A DNA stretch of 64,000 bases from Candidatus Caenarcanales bacterium (GTDB lineage Bacteria > Cyanobacteriota > Vampirovibrionia > LMEP-6097), in the NCBI GenBank assembly GCA_013216135.1, contig JABSOS010000005.1:62001-126000 (forward strand). The letters are read 5' to 3'. The notes below the pieces were generated by a model. It did not search any database. It saw only the letters and a program-made list of their open reading frames with translations, and had not been told where the DNA came from. Of the stretch, positions 18,335 to 26,569 are shown piece after piece. A program made the translations under genes and the position numbers. Positions within the stretch are counted from its first letter, which is position 1; every line of letters begins with the position of its first letter.

Positions 18335-19186
18335 TTAATTTATTCTTCTAATAGTAAACTTAGGCTTAGAAGTTGGTATTTGTTTTATATTTAACTTTGG
18401 AGGAGCTGTATATTCTTTTGGTTCTGTTTGATCAAAAGCTTCTTTTGGTGTTAAACCAGATATTATATCCAATGCTTTTGTTAATGTATCAACTGCATCA
18501 GTAAGATTCTTTTCATTTGCTGAATAAGGATTTGCTGTAATTTGATCTGTGATTCTGAATGTCATTTGAAGAATCTCAAGTGGTGTAATTTCGGCGTTAG
18601 GGTCAGAAGTTTCAATTTTAATTGCTTTAATTGCCTCAAGTATATTTTTGGCAGTTTGATTAGGATCTGTTACTTGGTTTTCTAATAAGCTTGCTGTAAC
18701 CCTACTACTTCCAGATTTTATTCCTGAATATTCATCGTAAGTGTAAATGGATCTATTGTTAGTACTATTAATATTTCTATTCATGAACAATACACCAGAG
18801 TTTTGATCTTGAATGCTATTTGCGTTTGTTCTACTTGATGGCAAGGTGTCAAAAATATTATTTTTCAACTTGTCCATGATTGTTAACATTATTGCTTTAG
18901 ATGACCTGAAATTTGCATCTACGGTCATTGAGTGGTATTTACTTTTTTGAGCTGGATTGTAACCATTACGAGTTAGTAATTCAATAGTGCTAGGCTCTTT
19001 ATTTTCTTTATGATCTGGAATAATTCCAGCCTTTTGTAGGTTAACTAAATGTTGACTGCTTGCTCTTCTGTTATTTGGGTATTTATTTAAAGTTTCGTCG
19101 AGTCTTCTATTCGCACTTGTTCTTTTTGTAACTTCATGATCTCTAGTTACGCCAAAATATCCAGATGTTTTTTGATTACTTATCAT
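18335..19186 (-). CDS. hypothetical protein
   Basis: A 283-residue hydrophilic protein rich in Asn, Thr, Ser and Arg, with a basic, disordered-looking first third (VTKRTSANRRLDETLNKYPN) and two or three helices in residues about 185-245. The end is proline/lysine-rich and basic. No signal peptide, membrane segment or known domain. It is transcribed away from the divergent 19307 gene, with about 120 bases between. Composition resembles flexible secreted effectors or scaffold proteins, but there is no direct evidence. Confidence 0.6.
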   Translation of the reverse strand: MISNQKTSGYFGVTRDHEVTKRTSANRRLDETLNKYPNNRRASSQHLVNLQKAGIIPDHKENKEPSTIELLTRNGYNPAQKSKYHSMTVDANFRSSKAIMLTIMDKLKNNIFDTLPSSRTNANSIQDQNSGVLFMNRNINSTNNRSIYTYDEYSGIKSGSSRVTASLLENQVTDPNQTAKNILEAIKAIKIETSDPNAEITPLEILQMTFRITDQITANPYSANEKNLTDAVDTLTKALDIISGLTPKEAFDQTEPKEYTAPPKLNIKQIPTSKPKFTIRRIN

Positions 19187-19306
19187 TTTGTATTTCCGAT
19201 TGCGATATTAAAGATAACACGCGGGTGCTTAACTGTCAATTTATCAGAAGTTTTTTCTGATTAACAAGGTTTACACAATTTAACTAAATTGACTAAGATA
19301 ATATTT

Positions 19307-20866
19307 ATGGGGCTGCCAAGTATAAACTCAACTAATAATAATTGTCAAAAAAGTGATCTATCTGTTCGTAATTCTAACTCTCAAGAAATCTTACAGGCAT
19401 TAGATAGGCGTGATGAATTTATAGATGAGGGAAGGGATATAAATGATCCACGGGATGCTTTGAAAAAGTTATCGTCTAAAGGTTTCTTGGGCAAGGCAGC
19501 TTCTATTACATATCAGTCTATGAATGCAAAGCAACACTTTGTTCAGCAGGCTTATAAAGATATATTTGAAGGTAAACAAGTTATTCATTCTGATTCAGAG
19601 GCTTCAATTCAAAAGTACTTAGACAAATCAGAAATTATGAATCTTGCCATGACAGAGTGGGATCAATTACATACAGCTGAATCTGCTGCTTTGATTGTCA
19701 AAGGCTTTGTTGATTCAGGTCAAGAGGCTATGGCACTTGATTTTATTAAAAATGAAATTTTAGATATACGTACTCCTAAAGAAACTATTCAAGATTTCGT
19801 TGCTATCATAACATCAGGTTTATCGAACTTTAAGCATAATGAGGGATTGATTGAAAAATTAGATGCTAGTGATCCCTTAATATTTAGACAACTTATATTT
19901 GAGATGGCATATGAGAAGAATTCTGATGTAGCTATGAATTTCTTAGATGAAAAATTTTTTGAGAAATTGTTGACTGATAATAAGGGAGGTGAATACAGTG
20001 TTAATCTGCTAAAGGCAATAAATACCATGCAACCAAGTCAAGATGTGAATATATATTTGCAATCATTAGGTTTAGAACAATTAGATTTAGCAAATTTTTT
20101 AAGTTTAAAACGTTTAAATATGAAAGCAGTTGCTTATACACAATTAGCCAATAATATGCTTTCTTTAAAGCCAGGATTTGAAAGACTCGATAATGCTGTG
20201 TTTGCTTCTTCTGGTGCTGCTTTTGACAAAACAAAAGCTATCGATCTATTTAATAGTATAGAAGAAAAACTTGATGAAGTTTTAGCTTTGGATTTTTCTG
20301 TACCATTCAATAATAATTATCAAGAGATAATTAATGATATTTATAGATCTGGGAAAGAATATATAAATAATATAGAAGAATTTAAATCTGCTTTAGGTGA
20401 AGTTTCAAATTTACAGATTTCTGGAATTGTTGATAAGGACTCTACTGATATGGCAATAAAGTTTATTAATGATCGTGAACTTGAATATCATCAATTTATG
20501 AGCTCATTTGACAAACTTGTTGATAAAGTAAATGAGATTGAAGATAATTCCTCCGGCTCTCTTAATATTAATGAGGTTCAACAAAGTGTAAACTCGATAA
20601 AAGAACAGTTATCTCCATTAAAGCAAATGGTAGAATCTGGTCTTAGTGTGAATATTGATAGTCCACTTGCTGATTATAAGTTTAAACTCAATATGTCAAT
20701 TTTAGAAGTTAGGTCTAAATTTGAGACATTAGCTAATAATTTTGAGTACGGGACAAAGAGTAATGGAATAACTAAAAATAATACAAATCCTAAAATTTTT
20801 AATAATTTATCTGATAAAACTAAAGAGTTTTTAGATATCGATTTTTTCCCTAACTATACCCGATAA
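19307..20866 (+). CDS. large helical hypothetical protein with N-terminal region shared with the EreA/ChaN-like paralogs
   Basis: A 519-residue protein from the ATG at 19307; an in-frame TTG at 19289 would add six residues, and neither has a clear Shine-Dalgarno. Residues about 25-75 (ILQALDRRDEFIDEGRDIN ... LSSKGFLGKAASITYQSMN) line up with the N-termini of the proteins at 14778 and 16963. The remainder is almost entirely helical with coiled-coil-like stretches and no known domain. No signal peptide. It ends five bases before the convergent old yellow enzyme gene. The common N-terminal module on different bodies is reminiscent of secreted effector families; this is inference. Confidence 0.6.
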   Translation: MGLPSINSTNNNCQKSDLSVRNSNSQEILQALDRRDEFIDEGRDINDPRDALKKLSSKGFLGKAASITYQSMNAKQHFVQQAYKDIFEGKQVIHSDSEASIQKYLDKSEIMNLAMTEWDQLHTAESAALIVKGFVDSGQEAMALDFIKNEILDIRTPKETIQDFVAIITSGLSNFKHNEGLIEKLDASDPLIFRQLIFEMAYEKNSDVAMNFLDEKFFEKLLTDNKGGEYSVNLLKAINTMQPSQDVNIYLQSLGLEQLDLANFLSLKRLNMKAVAYTQLANNMLSLKPGFERLDNAVFASSGAAFDKTKAIDLFNSIEEKLDEVLALDFSVPFNNNYQEIINDIYRSGKEYINNIEEFKSALGEVSNLQISGIVDKDSTDMAIKFINDRELEYHQFMSSFDKLVDKVNEIEDNSSGSLNINEVQQSVNSIKEQLSPLKQMVESGLSVNIDSPLADYKFKLNMSILEVRSKFETLANNFEYGTKSNGITKNNTNPKIFNNLSDKTKEFLDIDFFPNYTR

Positions 20867-20871
20867 ATCAA

Positions 20872-21975
20872 TTACTTTTTCACCAAACTCTCACCGTAAA
20901 CCGGAAAATCCGTATAGCCTCTGGCACCAATATCCGAATACCAATCTGATATCTCTGCATCAACATTAAGCTCTAGATTATTTTTAAATCTATAAACCAA
21001 ATCAGGATTAGAAATAAATGGTCTTCCAAAGGCGATCATATCTGCATTTCCAGCTTTAATAGTTTCTTCGGCACTATCTTTTGTGTAACCGACATTTCCT
21101 ATGATTAAACCATTATAAACCTCTTTAAACTCACTTAGGATCATAGGCTCACCAAGCTCATGGAAACCAAAACCTAGACCATCCATGACATGTAAATAAG
21201 CTAGATTGTACTTATTGAGTTCTTTAGCTATGTATAGGAATTGTTCTCTAAAATCTTTTGAGCCCATATCATTAAAAGCACCATTTGGTGAAATTCTTAC
21301 TCCGACTCGTGATGAATCCCAAACTTCAGTTACAGCTTCAACTACCTCAAAAAGAAATCTGCTTCTGTTTTCAATAGAACCGCCGTATTCATCTTCTCTT
21401 TTATTCGTATAGCTTTGAAGAAAGGTATCTATCAGATAACCATTTGCCCCATGAATTTCTACCCCATCAAAGCCTGCTTCTTTAGCACGCTTCGCTGCAT
21501 TCTTATAATCCTCGATAGTAGTTTTAATTTCATCAATTTCTAAAGCTCTTGGAGTTTCATGAGCTTGTTTACCTTCAGGAGTATGAATATACTCTTCATT
21601 AATTTTAATCGCTGAAGGAGCAACAGCTAGACCGAGTTCTGGGTGAAAGCTAGTGTGAGAAGCCCTGCCATAGTGCCATAGCTGTAAGAAAATTTTCCCA
21701 TCTTTTTCATGAATCGCTTTAGTTACTTTCTCCCAGCCTTTTACGTGCTCATCTGTATAAATTCCTGGTGAATTATTCCAGCCTAATGCTTGCTCTGAAA
21801 TGCTTGATGCTTCTGAGATGATTAAGCCAGTATCTGCTCTTTGAGCATAGTATTCAGCCATTAAATCATTTGCTACTCTTGATTCTCCAGCTCTTGCTCT
21901 TGTCATTGGTGCAAGTACCATACGGTTATTAATTTCTAAATCGCCGATTTTAAGTTTATTAAATAGTTCTGTCAT
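20872..21975 (-). CDS. old yellow enzyme family alkene reductase, NemA-like
   Basis: A 367-residue FMN-dependent TIM-barrel flavoprotein. Family hallmarks are NRMVLAPMTRARA, QLWHYGRASH, the HGANGYLIDTFLQ region with the substrate-binding His/Asn, and the phosphate-binding GRPFISNPDL. Such enzymes reduce activated C=C bonds of N-ethylmaleimide-like compounds and other electrophiles using NADPH. A Shine-Dalgarno (AGGGAG) precedes the ATG. Just upstream lie an SDR reductase and a TetR repressor, as in electrophile-responsive nemRA operons, suggesting induction by reactive electrophiles. Confidence 0.92.
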   Translation of the reverse strand: MTELFNKLKIGDLEINNRMVLAPMTRARAGESRVANDLMAEYYAQRADTGLIISEASSISEQALGWNNSPGIYTDEHVKGWEKVTKAIHEKDGKIFLQLWHYGRASHTSFHPELGLAVAPSAIKINEEYIHTPEGKQAHETPRALEIDEIKTTIEDYKNAAKRAKEAGFDGVEIHGANGYLIDTFLQSYTNKREDEYGGSIENRSRFLFEVVEAVTEVWDSSRVGVRISPNGAFNDMGSKDFREQFLYIAKELNKYNLAYLHVMDGLGFGFHELGEPMILSEFKEVYNGLIIGNVGYTKDSAEETIKAGNADMIAFGRPFISNPDLVYRFKNNLELNVDAEISDWYSDIGARGYTDFPVYGESLVKK

Positions 21976-22046
21976 AGTTTACTCCCTTCAAGATGGCTTT
22001 TAATTTCAAGCCATCCCTAATCTTTTCTTACTTTATTTTACTTTGC

Positions 22047-22853
22047 TTATAGTAATGCGCCACCACTTGATTCAATAATTTCACCAGTAACCCACTTACT
22101 ATCGTCTGAAGCTAAGAAAGCTACTACAGGTGAGATGTCAGTCGCTTGTCCAATTCTTTTAAGAGCTGTCATAGATTTGAATTGCTCAGAAACATTTTCA
22201 TCACTTAAAAAGTCTTTAGTCATATCTGTAAATGTAGCTCCTGGAGCAACAGCGTTCACTCTAATGTTTTTAGCACCTAGCTCTACAGCAAAGTCTCTAG
22301 TTAAAGTATTGATCGCAGCTTTAGTAGAAGAGTAGACCATATAATCAGTGAAATTATATGAGTGTTTAGTGAGGCTTGATGATAGGTTAATAATGCTACC
22401 ACCTGCTTTGATAGAGTCTTGCAGCTCTTTTATTAAGAAGAAAACAGCTTTTACATTTACAGTAAATAACTCATCAAATGCTTCTTCTGTCATATTGCTA
22501 GCAACAGCTGAGCCAGATATGCCTGCATTGTTTACTAAGATATCAAAGTCTTCTCTACCGAATTCTTTTAAAGCTTCATTTAAATTCTCTTTAAAGCTTT
22601 CAAGATTATTCATTGAGCTAAGGTTTAATTGGATGGCTTTTGCTTTTTGATCGAGTGAGTTTATTTCTTTAACTAATTCTTCTGCTTGGCTTTGAGAATT
22701 GGAGTAAGTGGCGATGATATTCGCCCCTCTAGATGCCATATCGAGTGCCATAGCTCTACCTAAGCCTCTACCTGCTCCGGTAACTATCGCAAGTTTCCCT
22801 TCTAAGTTTCTATTTTTGTTTTTTGCTAATTTAGTTTGCTCTAGTGTTTCCAT
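22047..22853 (-). CDS. short-chain dehydrogenase/reductase
   Basis: A 268-residue classical SDR: Rossmann motif TGAGRGLG near residue 25, NNAG at about 108, catalytic Ser in INLSSS and YSSTK (Tyr/Lys), then the VNAVAPG strand and the ending WVTGEIIESSGGALL. It would use NAD(P)H in the cytosol; the substrate cannot be predicted. The gene has a strong Shine-Dalgarno (AAGGAAGG) and a TetR-type operator just upstream. It is transcribed with the old yellow enzyme gene 71 bases downstream, so the two probably form an inducible reductase pair. Confidence 0.9.
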   Translation of the reverse strand: METLEQTKLAKNKNRNLEGKLAIVTGAGRGLGRAMALDMASRGANIIATYSNSQSQAEELVKEINSLDQKAKAIQLNLSSMNNLESFKENLNEALKEFGREDFDILVNNAGISGSAVASNMTEEAFDELFTVNVKAVFFLIKELQDSIKAGGSIINLSSSLTKHSYNFTDYMVYSSTKAAINTLTRDFAVELGAKNIRVNAVAPGATFTDMTKDFLSDENVSEQFKSMTALKRIGQATDISPVVAFLASDDSKWVTGEIIESSGGALL

Positions 22854-22875
22854 TTTTCCTTCCTTTTAAACTGAC

Positions 22876-22889
22876 TAGTTGGTTAACTA
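22876..22889. promoter_or_regulatory. TetR-type operator upstream of the SDR-OYE genes
   Basis: TAGTT-GGTT-AACTA, an inverted repeat with a four-base spacer, lies 23 bases before the SDR start codon. The same half-sites with the same spacing occur at 23553-23566 upstream of the TetR gene itself, which strongly suggests that both are bound by that repressor. Confidence 0.65.
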
Positions 22890-22901
22890 TTTGTAAAATT
22901 T

Positions 22902-23510
22902 TTAAGTGATTTGCTTCTTTATTCCTATTAAGCTTTTAATACCATTTTCTAGATTATCTCTAAGAAAGCTTAGATCTTTACTAATCTTTGCATAGTAAAG
23001 TAAGCCTGTTATATAGGAGAAAATCTGCTTTGAGAGTGCTTCTGTATTGATTCCTTTAAGTTCTATTTCACCACTAAGATCTTTAATCACACTTTCAAAG
23101 TACTTAGAATAACCATTGAAAACTTCTAGCGATTTAAGTCTGATTTTTTCTTCTTCGTGCCCTAGCTCTGTTGCGGTTAGTGTTACTGGGCAGCCTAGAA
23201 TATAGCCATACTTTTCATATAACTCAGTCTGACACTGGAGTAAATCAGCACAGTAGTCTTCTATTCTTTTTCGAGGATTCTTAGTAACTGAGAATATAGC
23301 GTCATTAGCTGCAAGTCTAGATTGCCAGTGGTTTTCCATACATTCTACACATAAATCTGCTTTAGAGCTGAAGAAGTGGTAGAAGCTACCTTTATTAACT
23401 TCTGCTTTTTTACAAATATCATCGACACTTACTGAGCCATAGTTATGTAACCAGAAAAGTTCTTTTCCTGCTTCTAATATTTTTTCTTTAGCGTTACTAA
23501 CTCTCGGCAT
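22902..23510 (-). CDS. TetR family repressor, NemR-like
   Basis: A 202-residue regulator with the TetR helix-turn-helix in residues about 8-55 (ILEAGKELFWLHNYGSVSVD ... VNKGSFYHFFSSKADL) and a ligand-binding C-terminal domain holding cysteines (CVECMENHW, CADLLQCQTEL, ILGCP). In NemR-type proteins a cysteine senses electrophiles; here C in the LQCQ or LGCPV region is a candidate. Two matching operators (22876-22889 and 23553-23566) flank the gene, indicating autoregulation and control of the SDR and old yellow enzyme genes. Confidence 0.9.
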   Translation of the reverse strand: MPRVSNAKEKILEAGKELFWLHNYGSVSVDDICKKAEVNKGSFYHFFSSKADLCVECMENHWQSRLAANDAIFSVTKNPRKRIEDYCADLLQCQTELYEKYGYILGCPVTLTATELGHEEEKIRLKSLEVFNGYSKYFESVIKDLSGEIELKGINTEALSKQIFSYITGLLYYAKISKDLSFLRDNLENGIKSLIGIKKQIT

Positions 23511-23533
23511 GTCTAAATATCTTATACCACTAA

Positions 23534-23566
23534 AGTATAAGATATAACCAACTAGTTAGTCAACTA
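23534..23566 (-). promoter_or_regulatory. TetR gene promoter with overlapping operator
   Basis: On the minus strand TTGACT and TATACT stand 18 bases apart, a good sigma-70-like promoter. The operator TAGTT-AGTC-AACTA (23553-23566) covers the -35 element, so bound repressor would block polymerase. The 23511-23570 interval lies between the TetR start and the stop of hom. Confidence 0.6.
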
Positions 23567-23570
23567 TTTT

Positions 23571-24830
23571 TTAATTAAAATCCAAAACTCTAATTACGCT
23601 CTCTATGGCTTTAATCGAAGGTAATGCTTCAATGTCTTCAATCATTTTATTCATATCAGCTTCAGAAAGAGGATCTAACAGAAGGTCAGCTAAAGCTTGA
23701 TCACCTTCAACAGCATACTGGTCAATGAATTTTACATTAGCGCCATTTTTTTCAGTGATATCACCTAAGTTTTTAAGAACACCGATTTTATCGTGCATTG
23801 CTAAACGTAAGTAAAAAGAGTTTTTAACGTCAGCGATATTTTTAATTTGTGCTTCTTTAGTATGAGCTGCAACAGCAAACTGAGGATTTATGCCATTACT
23901 TTGGTTAACCAACATCAGTAAGTCACCGAGTACAGAACTTGCTGTAGCAAGTGAACCTGCTCCTTTTCCGATTAAAGTTAATTCACCTACTGCTGAGCCA
24001 TTTACCATTACAGCGTTATTTTCAGCACTGATATTAGCGAGCGTGGTTTCTTTAGGGACGAATACAGGATGAACTCTTACATCTAATTCATCAGATTCAT
24101 TTTTCGCTATAGCAAGAAGTTTTATCGTATAACCACGTTTCTCTGCTGACTGGATGTCAGTTTGAGTAATTTTTCTTAAACCTTCACGGAAAACTTTGTT
24201 TACATCTACCTTTTTACCAGAGATAATTGAAGCTAAAATCGATATTTTGTACGCAGCATCGTGAGCATCGACATCATTTGTAGGGTCTGCTTCGGCATAA
24301 CCTAGATTTTGAGCTTCCTGAAGAGCATCTTCAAAGCTAGCTCCATGCTTTTTCATCTGATCAAGAATATAGTTAGTAGTACCATTAATAATTCCATAAA
24401 GTTCTTTAATATGGTTACCTTGAAGGCTTTGTTTTAAAGTGGCGATTACTGGGATCCCTCCAGCTACAGCTGCTTCATAAAGAATAGTTTTCTTGTTCTT
24501 GTCTGCAACTGCAAATAATTCTTCACCTTTTAGGGCAATTAAATCTTTATTAGCTGAAATTACATGCTTACCGTTTTCAAGTGCTTTTGAGATTAGAGTT
24601 TGAGTTCTTTCAACTCCTCCCATAAGTTCAATTACAATATCTACTTCAGGATTGTCTATTACATCTTCAGGCTTATCAGTGAAGATATCCTTTGCTAGAG
24701 CTAGACCACGATCTTTACTGGTGTCTCTTACGGCAACTTTTTTAATTGCTATTTCTGGGTAATTCTTTAATAACTCTACTAAGCCAGAGCCAACTGTTCC
24801 ACAACCTAAAATACCAATATTAACTACCAC
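23571..24830 (-). CDS. hom: homoserine dehydrogenase
   Basis: A 419-residue enzyme reducing aspartate semialdehyde to homoserine for threonine and methionine synthesis. It has the NAD(P) motif GILGCGTVGSGLVELL at residues 6-21, the catalytic region GGIPVIATLKQSLQGN and GYAEADPTNDVDAHDAAYK, and a C-terminal ACT domain (about 340-419) of the type that binds threonine for feedback control. The start is GTG. The interval to the TetR gene is 60 bases and holds that gene's promoter. It is not fused to an aspartokinase. Confidence 0.95.
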   Translation of the reverse strand: MVVNIGILGCGTVGSGLVELLKNYPEIAIKKVAVRDTSKDRGLALAKDIFTDKPEDVIDNPEVDIVIELMGGVERTQTLISKALENGKHVISANKDLIALKGEELFAVADKNKKTILYEAAVAGGIPVIATLKQSLQGNHIKELYGIINGTTNYILDQMKKHGASFEDALQEAQNLGYAEADPTNDVDAHDAAYKISILASIISGKKVDVNKVFREGLRKITQTDIQSAEKRGYTIKLLAIAKNESDELDVRVHPVFVPKETTLANISAENNAVMVNGSAVGELTLIGKGAGSLATASSVLGDLLMLVNQSNGINPQFAVAAHTKEAQIKNIADVKNSFYLRLAMHDKIGVLKNLGDITEKNGANVKFIDQYAVEGDQALADLLLDPLSEADMNKMIEDIEALPSIKAIESVIRVLDFN

Positions 24831-24888
24831 GTATTTAGTTTAACTTAAAGTAGTTCAAAATCGTCTTTTTCTAAGATTAGATTAAAAT

Positions 24889-25353
24889 TTAGGCTGCTTG
24901 AAGTTGGGCTGTATTAATTCCAAATTGCTTAGAATAGTATTTAATAATTTTTGTTAGTGGTTTTTGAAAACTAAGTAAATCCATTGGTCCTATATCTTCT
25001 GAGAATTTATTTTTAATAGCATTAAGATCATTGGTTGAAACACCTGCTTGTCTTGCTTGGTTTTCATCAAGATCAGTCATTCTTTGAGCAATATTTCTTA
25101 TAGGAGAAGGTATTTTTGAGAATTTTTTTGAGAATTCCTCTTGAATGGATTTCATATAGTTAAATACTTCGCCAAAGTCAGATTTACCTATAGGTAATGG
25201 TGAGCTAGACTTAACCGATTCTGACATCTTTTTTGCTTGTGCGCGGCTTGTTCTTGGTGCTATAGAATTACTTTTCTGCGGAGGAGGTTCTGTATTTTTT
25301 TTACCAAAAAGACCTATGACACTTTGAAAAGGTTTTGTTATGAATCCTAGCAA
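24889..25353 (-). CDS. hypothetical protein, divergent from the flagellin-like gene
   Basis: A 154-residue protein beginning MLGFITKPFQSVIGLFGKKN, an amphipathic start too weak for a signal peptide, then a proline/serine/lysine-rich link (residues 22-55) and a helical C-terminal domain (about 60-154). No known domain. It is divergent from the 25503 flagellin-like gene across about 150 bases, so a filament-related chaperone or accessory role can be imagined but is not shown by the sequence. Confidence 0.55.
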   Translation of the reverse strand: MLGFITKPFQSVIGLFGKKNTEPPPQKSNSIAPRTSRAQAKKMSESVKSSSPLPIGKSDFGEVFNYMKSIQEEFSKKFSKIPSPIRNIAQRMTDLDENQARQAGVSTNDLNAIKNKFSEDIGPMDLLSFQKPLTKIIKYYSKQFGINTAQLQAA

Positions 25354-25487
25354 AGTTAATATATCTCCTTATTAAATATAAAGAGAAGGTGATTCTTATT
25401 TTTATAGGAAAAAATTTTCAAATTTTTATTAAAGATCTAGATCAAATGACCGAGAACTATATTTGAAAGAAGAATATTAAAGCTTCT

Positions 25488-25495
25488 GGGGGGGG
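25488..25495 (+). promoter_or_regulatory. G8 tract next to the Shine-Dalgarno of the 25503 gene
   Basis: Eight consecutive G residues, very unusual in this AT-rich sequence, sit directly before AAGGAAAATG. Tracts of this kind change length by slippage. Here they would alter the ribosome-binding region and not the frame, which might tune expression of the flagellin-like protein. Confidence 0.4.
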
Positions 25496-25502
25496 AAGGA
25501 AA

Positions 25503-26345
25503 ATGTCAACAGTTAATATAAATTCGTATAATAGCCCAGCTATTGATACATACAATTATTCAAAAGATTCTGAAGAAATTAAAAGATATGCAGTAGACGG
25601 AGGAATTAATACTCCTGGTGCTGACTCGGCAAATTTATCGAAGGTAGACTTTAAGGTAAAAGATATTGATGCTTTAAGGACTACTATCACAGATAGTTTA
25701 CCTTTGGTGGAGGCTTATTCTCAGATGTACAGTGCTTCACTTGAAGATGCTAAGCAAATTCAAGTACTTTTAGAAGAATCAAACACTGGAGAGAAAACTG
25801 AAGAAGAGTTAGCCGCAATTCAAGAAGAAATTAATGCTTTATCTCAAGGTATTGAAGATAGGTTTAATAACAGTTCTTTTGGTGAAGTCGAATTTAATCA
25901 GTTAGTAGACGATCTTTTAGTTCAAGTGGGTCTAGCTCCTGAGGAGCAGATTAAAGCTATAGATAAGGCTGCAGATGATCAGTTCAGGGCTGAAGTTTTA
26001 GGTGATGAAGGTATTAAATCTTTTCATAATGGTTCTAAACTCGTGACTCCTTTAGGTAGACAAACTCAAGGAGTGACACACTATGATGGTGTCTCACGTT
26101 TAATGTCTAAGTTTGAAAATGCTGACGCAGAAGTTGCGAAAAAGCACTCTCAAGTAAAGGAAAAGCTAGAGTTCTGGAATGGTGAATTGATGAATATGAT
26201 TAATGGAGCACCTTTGGCAGTAAATCCTAATGTTGCACTTCAAGCTTCAAATAATGCTGTCAGGAAAATTCAAAATCAATCTGCTACTAGTTTAAGAGCG
26301 CAAGCTAATACTAATAGAAGAAAGGTTATGAGTGTGATGCCTTAG
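25503..26345 (+). CDS. flagellin-like protein
   Basis: A 280-residue protein with strong Shine-Dalgarno (AAGGA). Residues about 50-140 show the flagellin D1 pattern: long heptad helices and EEELAAIQEEINALSQGIED followed by FGEVEFNQLVDD in place of the usual TxFNGxxLL. The C-terminus (KIQNQSATSLRAQAN then RKVMSVMP) matches the conserved flagellin D0 end, usually ILxQAxxxxLAQANxxPxxVLSLL. The N-terminal D0 motif is weak. It would be exported by the flagellar apparatus and assemble in or on the filament. Its length is like that of minimal flagellins. Together with the 2597 gene this gives two unlike filament proteins in one window. Confidence 0.6.
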   Translation: MSTVNINSYNSPAIDTYNYSKDSEEIKRYAVDGGINTPGADSANLSKVDFKVKDIDALRTTITDSLPLVEAYSQMYSASLEDAKQIQVLLEESNTGEKTEEELAAIQEEINALSQGIEDRFNNSSFGEVEFNQLVDDLLVQVGLAPEEQIKAIDKAADDQFRAEVLGDEGIKSFHNGSKLVTPLGRQTQGVTHYDGVSRLMSKFENADAEVAKKHSQVKEKLEFWNGELMNMINGAPLAVNPNVALQASNNAVRKIQNQSATSLRAQANTNRRKVMSVMP

Positions 26346-26447
26346 AATTTACAGTGCAATTTTAATTTTTAGGTTCGGTCTTTTATGTAGTTCTTTTTAA
26401 GAACTACTAAGAACTCAAAAAAAATTAAAATCACACTATAAATTCTA
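26343..26447 (+). terminator. 105-bp nested inverted repeat overlapping the stop codon
   Basis: Outer arms of about 30 bp (beginning TAGAATTTA at 26343, ending with its complement at 26447) match almost perfectly. Inside is a second hairpin GTAGTTCTT-TTT-AAGAACTAC (26387-26407). The TAG at the left end is the stop codon of the flagellin-like gene. It is probably a terminator or mRNA 3' stabiliser; a small inverted-repeat insertion element is the alternative. Confidence 0.5.
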
Positions 26448-26569
26448 TAAATAAGAAGAAAAATTTAACAAATTAGTAGTATATAAAAACTATTAACATA
26501 ATAGAATGTACTTCTTATAAAAAATCAAGATAATCAACTTTGTATTTACCTAAAGGTGAATTATTTATT

